This document shows positions 25,248-34,026 of a stretch of 64,000 nucleotides of DNA, piece after piece. Within the stretch, counting starts at the first letter, position 1, and each line of letters begins with the position of its first letter. The notes below the pieces were generated by a model. The model did not search any database, had not been told where the DNA came from, and saw only the letters and a list, made by a program, of their open reading frames with translations. Both the position numbers and the translations under genes were made by a program. Source of the DNA: Flavobacteriaceae bacterium (lineage in GTDB: Bacteria; Bacteroidota; Bacteroidia; Flavobacteriales; Flavobacteriaceae); NCBI GenBank assembly GCA_013043685.1, contig JABDNT010000044.1, forward strand, positions 18,178 to 82,177, in the 5' to 3' direction.

Positions 25248-26355
25248 ATGATTACATCCGATCAACTCACCGATCTTAGAAATCGCCTGGATGCGTTAAG
25301 GAGGTATCTTTGACGTTGACGGCAAACTTATAGAAATTACCAACGACGAGGAGAAAACCTACGATCCCGATTTCTGGAATAATCCACAGGAAGCAGAAGC
25401 CTTTATGAAACGACTTCGGAATAAGAAGAAGTGGGTGGAGGATTATGAAAAGGCCGTGGCGCTTACCGATGACGCAGAAGTGATCTATGAATTTTTCAAA
25501 GAAGGTGAAGGCGAAGCAGCCAATGTGGAAAATCGCTTCCAGTTGGCTTTCGATACCGTAGAGACCCTGGAATTTAAAAATATGCTTAGCGCGGAAGGTG
25601 ATGATCTTTCGGCGGTATTACAAATAACAGCCGGAGCCGGAGGGACCGAGAGTTGCGACTGGGCGCAGATGCTGATGCGAATGTACCTCATGTGGGCCGA
25701 AAAGAACGGATTTAAAGTCACTGAGCTCAACTTTCAGCAAGGGGACGTGGCGGGAGTAAAAACCGTAACTCTGGAGATAGATGGGGATTATGCTTTTGGC
25801 TGGCTGAAAAGTGAAAATGGCGTGCATCGCCTTGTGCGCATCTCCCCTTTCGATAGCAATGCGAAACGGCATACCAGTTTTGCCAGTGTGTATGTATATC
25901 CGCTGGCCGATGATTCCATAGAGATCGATATCAATCCTGCTGAAATATCCTGGGATTTTGCCCGTAGTAGTGGTGCAGGCGGACAGAATGTGAACAAGGT
26001 GGAAACCAAGGCTATCCTGACTCACCACCCCAGTGGTATTGTGATCCATAACTCGGAAACACGCTCGCAACTGGAAAACCGTGAAAAAGCGATGCAAATG
26101 CTGAAATCGCAATTGTACGAGATCGAATTGCGAAAACAGCAGGCCCAGCGAGACGAGATAGAGGCAGGTAAAATGGCGATTGAATGGGGATCGCAGATAC
26201 GGAATTATGTATTGCATCCTTACAAACTGATAAAAGATGTGCGCACCCAGCACGAAACGGGGAATGTAGATGCGGTGCTTGACGGAGACCTCAACGCTTT
26301 TCTGAAAGCTTATTTAATGATGAAGGGGCAAGGAGAAAAATCCAAAGAGCTATAA
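25248..26355 (+). CDS. prfB: Peptide chain release factor 2, programmed +1 frameshift
   Basis: Release factor 2 reads UAA and UGA stop codons. Translation begins at ATG 25248 and runs 21 codons to CTT TGA (stop at 25311-25313). The ribosome must shift +1, skipping T25311, and continue with GAC to 26355, giving 368 residues. The shift site is the classical one: Shine-Dalgarno-like AGGAGG at 25299-25304, three bases, then CTT TGA C. The SPF stop-recognition tripeptide is at about residues 199-201 and the GGQ hydrolysis motif at 244-246. Without the shift the gene would look truncated at its start. RF2 level thus autoregulates the shift. It heads the following plus-strand gene run. Confidence 0.95.
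25299..25314 (+). promoter_or_regulatory. RF2 frameshift signal
   Basis: AGGAGGTATCTTTGAC: an internal Shine-Dalgarno, then the slippery CTT and the in-frame TGA followed by C, a poor termination context. Spacing equals the well-studied E. coli signal. Confidence 0.95.
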
Positions 26356-26430
26356 TTCGTTAAACCCTTGCTAATTATTTTTCTGAATTGCGGCTACCTC
26401 CTATTTTTAATGAAATCAAAAATCAACCTT

Positions 26431-27516
26431 ATGAAATTTAACAGACTTCCAATACTGTTAGGATTAGTTCTATCTGCTGTTTCCATCGCCCAGGACCTTA
26501 GTTTCGAAGAATATAATCCAATCTCCACCCTGGTAGTTGATGGTAGTCCGGTATTGAATGCAAAATTTCCCTTTATAGATATTCACGGTCACCAATACCG
26601 TATGTCCGGTCAGGATCTCAGCCCCGTGGTTGCTGCTATGGATACACTCAATATGGGAATTATGGTGAACCTCAGCGGACGATCCGGTGACGACCTTAAG
26701 AGATCGGTTAGTAATATAAAGGACAATTTTCCCAACCGATTCGTTGTTTTCGCTAATATCAACTTTGAAGGGGTAGGTAGTCCGGGATGGACAGAAAAGA
26801 CTGTGGCACAATTGGAAGAAGATGTAAGAAGTGGTGCGAGAGGTTTAAAGATCTATAAAAGCCTCGGGCTTCGATACATAGACCCTAATGGAAATCGAGT
26901 GACTGTAGACGATGCGCGGCTGGACCCCATCTGGGCGAAATGCGGAGAGTTAGGGATACCCGTACTAATCCATACGGCAGACCCAAAATCTTTCTGGGAT
27001 GAGTTCGACGGTGATAACGAACGCTGGCTGGAATTGAAATTACGCCCCCGAAGAAAACGAAGCGCTACAAATCCTGCACCCTGGGAGCAACTGATCGCGG
27101 AGCAGCATAATATGTTTAAAAAACATCCAAATACCTTATTTGTCAATGCACACATGGGATGGTATGCAAATAACCTCGGAAAATTGGGACAGTTAATGGA
27201 TGAAATGCCGAATATGTACGTGGGTATTGGCGCTATCATAGCTGAATTGGGCCGACAACCCAGGACTGCACGAGCTTTTTTTATAAAATACCAGGACAGG
27301 ATACTCTTTGGAAAGGACAGCTGGAAACCGGAAGAATTTCCAACGTATTTCAGGGTATTAGAAAGTGATGACGAGTACTTCCCGTATCATAAAAAATACC
27401 ACGCATTTTGGGCAATGTATGGACTGGACCTGCCCGATGACGTATTGAAGAAAGTGTATTATAAGAATGCCCTGCGCATTGTGCCCGGTTTGGATAAAAG
27501 CCTGTTCCCCAATTAA
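26431..27516 (+). CDS. Secreted amidohydrolase (amidohydrolase_2 family)
   Basis: From ATG 26431 the protein (361 residues) starts with a clean signal peptide, MKFNRLPILLGLVLSAVSIAQ. ATGs at 26368 and 26410 add residues that do not fit. The TIM-barrel metal site is visible: IDIHGHQYR near residue 50 (His-x-His), a His in IPVLIHTADP, NAHMGWYANN and the Asp in ILFGKDSW. Such enzymes decarboxylate or hydrolyse small aromatic or cyclic substrates. Which one is unknown. It is followed six bases later by the cupin gene, in the prfB-led run. Confidence 0.85.
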   Translation: MKFNRLPILLGLVLSAVSIAQDLSFEEYNPISTLVVDGSPVLNAKFPFIDIHGHQYRMSGQDLSPVVAAMDTLNMGIMVNLSGRSGDDLKRSVSNIKDNFPNRFVVFANINFEGVGSPGWTEKTVAQLEEDVRSGARGLKIYKSLGLRYIDPNGNRVTVDDARLDPIWAKCGELGIPVLIHTADPKSFWDEFDGDNERWLELKLRPRRKRSATNPAPWEQLIAEQHNMFKKHPNTLFVNAHMGWYANNLGKLGQLMDEMPNMYVGIGAIIAELGRQPRTARAFFIKYQDRILFGKDSWKPEEFPTYFRVLESDDEYFPYHKKYHAFWAMYGLDLPDDVLKKVYYKNALRIVPGLDKSLFPN

Positions 27517-27522
27517 TATACC

Positions 27523-28026
27523 ATGGATGCGATTGAAGAAATTATAGCGAATTTACAGTTACAACCTCATCCGGAAGGAGGATATTACAGGGAAACGTAC
27601 CGCAGTGAAGGAACTATTCCAGTATCGGTTCTGGGAGAGCCTTATTCAGGGGATCGGAATATTGCCACTGGTATTTATTTTTTGATTACTTCCGGCGATT
27701 TTTCAGCCTTTCATAAAATTCATCAGGATGAAATGTGGCACTATTACAAAGGAGCAGCCATGAACTTGCATCTAATCGCTCCAGATGGAAAATATACTTT
27801 AAAAAAAATTGGAAACGACCTGACTACAGGAGAAGTTCCGCAGCACACTGTTCCGGGTGGGTATTGGTTTGCTTCCGAAGTGTCAGAGGAGAATAGTTTC
27901 TCCCTAATGGGATGCACGGTAGCTCCGGGCTTCGATTTCAAAGATTTTGAAATGCCTTCCGGTTCAAAGCTGATCGGACTTTTTCCTCAGCACAAGAATA
28001 TCATTGATCAACTAACACGTAACTAA
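27523..28026 (+). CDS. DUF985 cupin protein
   Basis: This 167-residue beta-barrel cupin of the DUF985 type carries LQPHPEGGYYRETYRS at the start, IYFLITSGDFSAFHKIHQDEMWHYYKG in the middle (His and Glu likely metal ligands) and APGFDFKDFEM near the end. Relatives may be sugar epimerase-like or regulatory, but no reaction is established. The next gene begins one base after its stop. Confidence 0.88.
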   Translation: MDAIEEIIANLQLQPHPEGGYYRETYRSEGTIPVSVLGEPYSGDRNIATGIYFLITSGDFSAFHKIHQDEMWHYYKGAAMNLHLIAPDGKYTLKKIGNDLTTGEVPQHTVPGGYWFASEVSEENSFSLMGCTVAPGFDFKDFEMPSGSKLIGLFPQHKNIIDQLTRN

Positions 28027-28027
28027 C

Positions 28028-28648
28028 ATGGAAAGACCTGTATCAACCATCATATTTGACCTTGGCGGTGTCCTTATCGACTGGAATCCTGAATATGTTT
28101 TCCTGAAAGAATTCCGGGGAAACCGTGAAAAAATGGATTGGTTCCTGAATGAGATATGTGCCTGGGACTGGAATGCAAATCAGGACGCAGGCTACCCTCT
28201 TGCCCGGGCCACCGAGGACCGCATTGCGATGTTCCCGGAATTTGAAGAATTAATTCGTATGTATTATGGACGCTGGGACGAGATGTTGGGTTTTGCACAT
28301 GACGATACACTTGAGATACTGGAATCGGTGGTAAACAATCCCGACTATCGCGTATTGGCATTGACCAACTGGAGTGGTGAAACCTTTCCCAATGCGATCG
28401 CCAAGTTCGATTGGTTGCAATGGTTCGAAGGCATCCTGGTAAGCGGAAATGAAGGAATGAGAAAGCCCTTTCCAGAAATTTATGAGCTAATGCTGTCGCG
28501 ATACCAAATCAATCCCGCGGAAGCTGTTTTCATTGATGACAGTATAAAAAATGTAGAAGGGTCCAAATTGGTAGGTATTCGAGGTATTCATTTTACAGGT
28601 GCTTCCAATTTAATCCGCTCCTTTGACGATTTAGGTATCAGGATATAA
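28028..28648 (+). CDS. HAD family phosphatase (HAD-IA)
   Basis: This is a Haloacid dehalogenase-type hydrolase of 206 residues. Motif I, FDLGGVLIDWN, holds the nucleophile Asp. Motif II is the Thr in LALTNWSGE, motif III the Lys in GMRKPFPEIY and motif IV is FIDDSIKNV. The cap is helical, as in YihX-type sugar-phosphate phosphatases, so a small phosphorylated metabolite is likely. It is tightly coupled to the cupin gene. Confidence 0.88.
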   Translation: MERPVSTIIFDLGGVLIDWNPEYVFLKEFRGNREKMDWFLNEICAWDWNANQDAGYPLARATEDRIAMFPEFEELIRMYYGRWDEMLGFAHDDTLEILESVVNNPDYRVLALTNWSGETFPNAIAKFDWLQWFEGILVSGNEGMRKPFPEIYELMLSRYQINPAEAVFIDDSIKNVEGSKLVGIRGIHFTGASNLIRSFDDLGIRI

Positions 28649-28670
28649 GATTTATTAGTAACTTCCAACT

Positions 28671-29648
28671 ATGAAAAAAATGAAAGTCGCGGTCCTGGGG
28701 CCCATACCCCGTGACTATATTATTACCCATAATAATGAAGAAATCCAGAAATACGGTTGCGTAACTCACACTGCTATTGCGTTATCCAATTTATTAGGAT
28801 CGAAAGGTACGGTGTTTCCGGTAACACATATTCGTAAAAGTGATGCTCCCGGGATTGAAGAACTATTTCGGAACTATTCGAATATTGATACTTCTTTTAT
28901 TTCTTCAGAAGCCGATATGGGTGATGTCATTCAGTTAAAATTCACCGATCAGAATAACCGTTTAGAAACTCAGACAGCGTTTATGAAACCTATTATGCCG
29001 GAAGATGTGGAAGCGCTTCTGGACTGTGAGGTTTTTGTTTGTGTCCCGGTAACCGATTTCGAAGTGCCCCTGGAAACACTTCGGTATATAAAGGAGAACA
29101 GTGATGCATCCATTGTCTTCGACGCCCACGGGCCAACCACCGCACTAACTACCCGCGGCGAGCGAATTACCAAGTTCTGGGTGGACCGGGATCTTTGGTT
29201 GCCCTATATCGATGTATTGAAAATGAACCTGGAAGAGGCGAACTGTAGTTGGTTTCAGAATGAATATACACTCGAAGAATTAAGGAATAACGATGAAATA
29301 GAAATTGAACAGCTTCCCAATTTTGCTGCACATTGTCTGCGACATGGGCTAAAGTCACTCTTTGTGACCCTGGATGCAAGAGGGGTAATGGTATATACCA
29401 TGGAAAATGGCGAGCTGAAACAGCAACTTGTGCCTTCTATTCCCGTGGACCATGTAGTAGATACCACTGGGTGTGGCGATTCGTTTGCCGGAGGTATCGC
29501 GTTCAGCATGATGTTTGCTCCCAACAATCACATACAGGCGGCGCAGTTCGGCAACGCAATGGGTGCTCAGCGCACTCAGGGAAAGACCTTCGATGTATTT
29601 AAATCGTTAAAAGAAACGCAAGCGATTCTGGACAAGACCTATTCATAA
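28671..29648 (+). CDS. PfkB family carbohydrate kinase
   Basis: This ribokinase-fold kinase (325 residues) has the C-terminal signature DTTGCGDSFAGG, which gives the anion hole and catalytic Asp. The N-terminal segment VAVLGPIPRDYIITHNNEE corresponds to the substrate-binding start of the family, although the usual GG pair is replaced by a CVTHTAI stretch. The substrate (sugar, nucleoside or other) is not determinable. The next gene starts one base after the stop. Confidence 0.85.
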   Translation: MKKMKVAVLGPIPRDYIITHNNEEIQKYGCVTHTAIALSNLLGSKGTVFPVTHIRKSDAPGIEELFRNYSNIDTSFISSEADMGDVIQLKFTDQNNRLETQTAFMKPIMPEDVEALLDCEVFVCVPVTDFEVPLETLRYIKENSDASIVFDAHGPTTALTTRGERITKFWVDRDLWLPYIDVLKMNLEEANCSWFQNEYTLEELRNNDEIEIEQLPNFAAHCLRHGLKSLFVTLDARGVMVYTMENGELKQQLVPSIPVDHVVDTTGCGDSFAGGIAFSMMFAPNNHIQAAQFGNAMGAQRTQGKTFDVFKSLKETQAILDKTYS

Positions 29649-29649
29649 T

Positions 29650-30132
29650 ATGAAAGCAGCGACCGTCGCTCAAATAAGAAAAGAACTTAAGTACAGGTCG
29701 AGCGATGAACTCGAGCAACTTTGTTTACGTCTTGCCCGATTTAAAAAGGAGAACAAAGAACTACTCACCTATCTCCTTTTTGAAAGTGATGATGAATCCG
29801 GGTATGTTGAACATGTGAAGGAGCACATTCGCGATATGTTTTCCGACATAAACACTTCTAGCTTTTACTATATAAAAAAGAGTAGTAGAAAGATCCTTAG
29901 AGAGACAAAAAAGTTTATTAGATATTCTTCAGTGAAGGAAACCGAAGTGGAGTTGTTACTCTTTTATTGTAATCAACTGAAGGCTTTCCGACCTAAGATA
30001 GACGGTAACCGTATGCTGATGAATTTGTTCGACAGGCAGGTCCAACTGATAAAAACAAAGATCAAAGGCCTGCACGAAGACCTGCAATTCGATTATACTG
30101 CAGAATTAAACACCCTAATTCAGAAAACATGA
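29650..30132 (+). CDS. Conserved helical protein of unknown function
   Basis: I do not recognise a family. The protein has 160 residues, no signal peptide and no TM helix. It is almost all alpha-helical with many Lys, Glu and Leu and two aromatic-rich stretches (SSFYYIKKSSRKILRETKKF and VELLLFYCNQLKAF). Length and composition suggest a helical bundle or adaptor. It overlaps the YceI gene by four bases (ATGA), so translation of the two is coupled. Confidence 0.7.
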   Translation: MKAATVAQIRKELKYRSSDELEQLCLRLARFKKENKELLTYLLFESDDESGYVEHVKEHIRDMFSDINTSSFYYIKKSSRKILRETKKFIRYSSVKETEVELLLFYCNQLKAFRPKIDGNRMLMNLFDRQVQLIKTKIKGLHEDLQFDYTAELNTLIQKT

Positions 30133-30749
30133 ATATAGCACGAAATTTCTGGCGCTTTACGTTACTGATAGGAATAGCTCTAGTACTCAACGCATTTACC
30201 GGACCTTCGGAAGATCTCCAAAAGCTCACGGCCGAAACCAATCATTCCTCCCTGCTCTTTTCGGTTCCCATTGCAAACGGGATAACCCGGATTACCGGAA
30301 AGTATAACGAGTATACGATCGATCTCGACTATGTGGACAAGGACTTTACCAAATCGGTTTTAAGCGCAACCATCAAGGCTGCAAGTATCGATACAGGAAT
30401 AGATGGTAGAGATGAACATCTGAGAAGTTCCGATTTCTTTGATGTAGGAACCTATCCTGAAATTACATTTCGAAGCGATCGCATCGTCGAAACTGATATA
30501 GGATATACAGCCATCGGCAATTTTACGCTGCATGGGGTAACTAAAGAATTGGAAATTCCATTCGTGATCACGGGAATGGATGGAGAAAACACTCTAGGAA
30601 TATCATCACGACTGTCCATAGACCGAACCGACTATGGCGTAGGCAACGATTTCAAACATACGTCTATAGAAAATTTCATTAGCAACACTATCGATATTGA
30701 GATCGATTTTTGGACCAAAAAACGTAAAGAACCAAAAAAAGAAGAATGA
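30129..30749 (+). CDS. YceI family protein
   Basis: This 206-residue exported lipocalin-like protein has a hydrophobic N-terminal segment (NFWRFTLLIGIALVLNAFTG). The YceI core shows VPIANGITRITGKYNEYTIDLDYVDKD, the RDEHLRSSDFFDVGTYPEITFRS block and FTLHGVTKELEIPF. YceI proteins bind isoprenoid lipids in the periplasm and are thought to carry quinone or polyisoprenoid. It overlaps both neighbours by four bases. Confidence 0.9.
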   Translation: MNIARNFWRFTLLIGIALVLNAFTGPSEDLQKLTAETNHSSLLFSVPIANGITRITGKYNEYTIDLDYVDKDFTKSVLSATIKAASIDTGIDGRDEHLRSSDFFDVGTYPEITFRSDRIVETDIGYTAIGNFTLHGVTKELEIPFVITGMDGENTLGISSRLSIDRTDYGVGNDFKHTSIENFISNTIDIEIDFWTKKRKEPKKEE

Positions 30750-31087
30750 CCACTATCTATCACAATCCCAGATGTCGCAAGTCGCGAGAAACGCTTCATT
30801 TACTTGAAGAAAGGAATGAATCGGTGAACACCGTATTGTATCTGGATGATCCCCCAACAGTAAAAGAACTCAAGAATATTCTGAATATGTTAGGTATGAA
30901 ACCTATTGAACTGGTAAGAAAGAACGAAGCTATTTGGAAAGAAAACTTTAAGAACAAGGATCTGAGTGATGATGATATCCTTAAAGCTATGAGAAATCAT
31001 CCCAAGCTTATTGAGCGGCCTATCGTGCTAAAGAATGGTAAAGCAGCTCTTGGAAGACCGCCCGAAAATGTTATAAACATCTTATAA
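30746..31087 (+). CDS. ArsC-like thioredoxin-fold reductase
   Basis: This 113-residue protein of the ArsC/Spx family carries the redox Cys10 in NPRCRKSR and the C-terminal PKLIERPIVLKNGKAALGRPPE, which matches arsenate reductases using glutathione or glutaredoxin. No ars operon partner is present, so activity on arsenate should not be assumed. It ends the run starting at prfB. Confidence 0.85.
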   Translation: MTTIYHNPRCRKSRETLHLLEERNESVNTVLYLDDPPTVKELKNILNMLGMKPIELVRKNEAIWKENFKNKDLSDDDILKAMRNHPKLIERPIVLKNGKAALGRPPENVINIL

Positions 31088-31163
31088 AACATTTAACACA
31101 AGATTGGCTATACCAAGTTAAACGGAGGACTATTTTCGCAGTCAAAAGGGAAAAATTCTCCGA

Positions 31164-33641
31164 ATGAAACCAACCATCACATTAATTTTGTTCTTAAGCA
31201 CGTTAGTCGCTCTGGGACAACCATCAAATTCCAATGCCGAGATTGAAAGGGACTATAAGGTCTCTGGCGAAGTATTGGAAAAGGGCAGTAATCAGCCCCT
31301 GGAATATGCGTCTGTTTCATTTCTCGATGTGAACGGAAATGTAGCTGCCGGAGGAATTACCGATTTAGATGGTCTTTATAGTATTAAAGTCCCGGCAGGA
31401 ACCTATACGGTACAGTTCGATTTTATCTCCTTTAAAACCTTCACGCTCACCAACCAGGTGATCGATAAGAATACCAAGCTGCCAACCGTATATCTGGAAA
31501 TAGATGCGGAAAGTTTGGAAGAAGTTGTTGTTAGAGCCGAGACAACCGAAGTTCAGATAAGACTGGATAAAAAGATCTATAATATAGGGAAGGACCTTAC
31601 AACAGCTGGTGCGACAGTCAGCGATGCCCTGAATAATGTTCCCTCAGTGACCGTAGATGTAGAGGGAAATATTGCGTTACGGGGTAACGATAATGTAAGA
31701 ATCCTTATTAACGGGCGGCCCTCTGCCCTGGCCGGGTTTGGATCCACCGATGCCTTACGTCAGTTACCCGCCGAGGCAATTGAACGCGTGGAAGTGATTA
31801 CTTCACCTTCTGCACGATACGATGCCGAAGGAACTGCGGGTATTCTCAATATTGTCCTCCGTAAAGATAAAACCCTCGGATTAAACGGATCCATTATAAC
31901 CAATGCGGGTTTCCCATGGAGTGCCGGGATCAATGGCAACGTCAATCTTAGAACCAAAAAGTTCAATATCTTCAATACGACAGGATATCGTTATCGTGAA
32001 TCTCCGGGAAATGCCTTCTTCGAGAACCGTTATTTCTCACAGAACAGGGAAAATCCTTTAGTGCAGGAAGATCGCGATTACGACCGAGTAGGTCGGAATT
32101 TTAATTCGAACCTTGGCATGGAATACTTCCTAAACGAAAGATCTTCCATAACGGCTTCAGGATTTATACGAATAGGAAATGACGACGATGTCACTACTAA
32201 TATTACCAACGAATTTAACAGGGATAACCAATTGGCGGTAACCACTTCGCGTGTGGAACTGGAAGGAGAAGAGGACAACAATTACCAGTTAGCTCTTAAT
32301 TACAGAAACAAATTTAATAACCAGGGGCATGAGCTAACGGCCGATTTCCAATATGAGATCAGCGATGAAACCGAGAGCGCCGATATCCTGGAGCGCCTTA
32401 ATTTCCCTAACGTCACAAATCTACCCTCCGAGATTGTCACAACCGTGGAGGATCAAACAGAATATCTGGCTCAGATAGATTATGTACTGCCCATTGGTGA
32501 GAATGCTCAATTTGAAGCAGGATATCGCGGAAATTTCCAGGAGACCATAACAGATTTTTCGGTCTTGGATGAAGTAGCTACCTCCGGAGCTTTTATAAAA
32601 AACGACAGTCTTTCGAATATTTTCACCTTCGAGCAGAATGTAAATGCACTTTACACACAATACGGAAACAAATTTGGAAAATTCTCTTTTCTTCTGGGAT
32701 TGCGGATGGAAACTACAGCCTTAAAAGGTGATGTATCTGCAGAGGATATTGGATCAACTTCAGACGAATTTGAGTTAACTTTCGACAAGGATTATGTAGG
32801 CTTATTCCCAACAGTAAACCTTATCTATGAGTTGGGTGAACGTGAGAATATCACCCTGGGTTACAACAGACGTATTAACCGACCCCGGTTTTGGTTTTTA
32901 AATCCTTTCCCTTCACGATCAAGTGAAGCGAACATATTCCAGGGGAATCCCGGACTGGATCCGGCGTATGCCAGTGCATTCGATCTAGGATACCTCAAAC
33001 GATGGGATAAAATTACACTAACAAGTTCCCTCTATTATCAGTATGAAACGGATTCCTTCGAGCGTATCCAGGAAGATACCGGGCAGCTGACCCCCAACGG
33101 AATACCAATAATTCGAACCCTGCCAATTAATTTATCGACCAATCAACGTATAGGTTTTGAGGCCGGGATACTATACAATCCTGCCAAATGGTTACGATTT
33201 AACGGAAGCTTTAATTTCTTTCGGTTTTCTACGGAAGGTGAGTTCAATGGGATCGATTACGGAGCGGATAATACGAGTTGGTTCGCCAGGGGAAGTGTTA
33301 AAGTATCCTTGCCCGCTAAGATTGATTGGCAGACCAATGCCTTTTACCGAGGACCAAGGAATAATGCACAAACGGAATCGGAAGGAATATTGTCCTTCAA
33401 CCTTGCGTTTAGCAAAGATCTGTTTAACGATAATGCGACCATTGGATTCAACGTAAGAGATCTATTTAATTCCAGGAAGCGACGTTCATTTACCGAAACC
33501 GAAACATTTACCTCGGAATCTGAATTTCAATGGAGAGAGCGTTCCTTCAACCTTTCATTCACGTATCGTTTCAACCAGAAGAAACAAAGACAGCGTAACG
33601 GACGTGAAGGTGGTTTTGAAGATGAAGGATTTGAAGGATAG
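31164..33641 (+). CDS. TonB-dependent outer membrane receptor
   Basis: This 825-residue protein has a signal peptide, a carboxypeptidase-regulatory-like beta-sandwich (about residues 30-115, VSGEVLEKGSNQPLEYASVSF...GITDLDGLYSIKVPAG), a plug (ALNNVPSVTVDVEGNIALRGNDNVRILINGRP...VEVITSPSARYDAEGTAGILNIVLRK) and a C-terminal 22-strand-type barrel of the outer membrane beta-barrel 3 group. It imports an unknown substrate using TonB energy. No SusD partner is present, unlike glycan-uptake systems. It stands alone with a terminator after it. A 7-of-8 promoter match (TATTTTCG) lies at 31131-31138. Confidence 0.9.
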   Translation: MKPTITLILFLSTLVALGQPSNSNAEIERDYKVSGEVLEKGSNQPLEYASVSFLDVNGNVAAGGITDLDGLYSIKVPAGTYTVQFDFISFKTFTLTNQVIDKNTKLPTVYLEIDAESLEEVVVRAETTEVQIRLDKKIYNIGKDLTTAGATVSDALNNVPSVTVDVEGNIALRGNDNVRILINGRPSALAGFGSTDALRQLPAEAIERVEVITSPSARYDAEGTAGILNIVLRKDKTLGLNGSIITNAGFPWSAGINGNVNLRTKKFNIFNTTGYRYRESPGNAFFENRYFSQNRENPLVQEDRDYDRVGRNFNSNLGMEYFLNERSSITASGFIRIGNDDDVTTNITNEFNRDNQLAVTTSRVELEGEEDNNYQLALNYRNKFNNQGHELTADFQYEISDETESADILERLNFPNVTNLPSEIVTTVEDQTEYLAQIDYVLPIGENAQFEAGYRGNFQETITDFSVLDEVATSGAFIKNDSLSNIFTFEQNVNALYTQYGNKFGKFSFLLGLRMETTALKGDVSAEDIGSTSDEFELTFDKDYVGLFPTVNLIYELGERENITLGYNRRINRPRFWFLNPFPSRSSEANIFQGNPGLDPAYASAFDLGYLKRWDKITLTSSLYYQYETDSFERIQEDTGQLTPNGIPIIRTLPINLSTNQRIGFEAGILYNPAKWLRFNGSFNFFRFSTEGEFNGIDYGADNTSWFARGSVKVSLPAKIDWQTNAFYRGPRNNAQTESEGILSFNLAFSKDLFNDNATIGFNVRDLFNSRKRRSFTETETFTSESEFQWRERSFNLSFTYRFNQKKQRQRNGREGGFEDEGFEG

Positions 33642-33656
33642 CGGAAAGAATAAAAT

Positions 33657-33688
33657 AAAAAAAGGAAGCCGTTTGGCTTCCTTTTTTT
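33657..33688. terminator. Bidirectional terminator
   Basis: AAAAAAAGGAAGCC pairs with GGCTTCCTTTTTTT around GTTT. It serves the receptor gene and the convergent small membrane gene. Confidence 0.9.
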
Positions 33689-33703
33689 ATTTTGAGGAGG
33701 AGT

Positions 33704-33880
33704 TTACAGGTCTTCTTCTATTTCTTTTCTTCTGGCCTCACGTTTCAATTTCCAGTTCTCATATAACGCACCTCCTATCCAATAAGGAATAAAGGAGATT
33801 AAAAATATCATTAACCAAAATCCGATGGTCAAGATGGTTAGAAACGCTAAAAATCCGAGATATTGATCAAATTCAAACAT
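33704..33880 (-). CDS. Small membrane protein of unknown function
   Basis: This 58-residue protein starts at the ATG 33880 (MFEFDQYLGFLAFLTILTIGFWLMIFL). The ORF extends to 33955, but the promoter element just upstream puts the start here. It has one long or two short TM helices and a charged C-terminus (LKREARRKEIEEDL). No family recognised. Confidence 0.65.
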   Translation of the reverse strand: MFEFDQYLGFLAFLTILTIGFWLMIFLISFIPYWIGGALYENWKLKREARRKEIEEDL

Positions 33881-33901
33881 GGTGCCTGTGTTTTGTTTCT
33901 G

Positions 33902-33909
33902 CAAAGATA
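33902..33909 (-). promoter_or_regulatory. TAnnTTTG promoter element
   Basis: On the minus strand TATCTTTG lies 21 bp before the start at 33880 and supports that start over the longer ORF. Confidence 0.6.
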
Positions 33910-33975
33910 AAATGATTTTTTTAGATTTTATAGCAAAACCACCCAATTTATTCACAGTAAATAAACAGCCAATCC

Positions 33976-34007
33976 TTTGAGGGAAAAAAGGGTATTTCGT
34001 ACTTTTG
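33976..34007 (+). promoter_or_regulatory. Bacteroidota primary-sigma promoter of fumC
   Basis: TTTG at 33976-33979, 20 bases, TACTTTTG at 34000-34007. This is one of the best TTTG-N19/20-TAnnTTTG matches in the window, 20 bp before the ATG. Confidence 0.75.
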
Positions 34008-34026
34008 GGTTAGTTAAAATATCGCC

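Noticed and set aside
25248..25404. prfB as a pseudogene with an early stop
   Set aside because: The TGA is at the exact, conserved RF2 shift site with its Shine-Dalgarno, so it is a programmed frameshift.
25618..26253. 211-codon minus-strand ORF inside prfB
   Set aside because: Antisense shadow of a certain gene; no domain recognisable.
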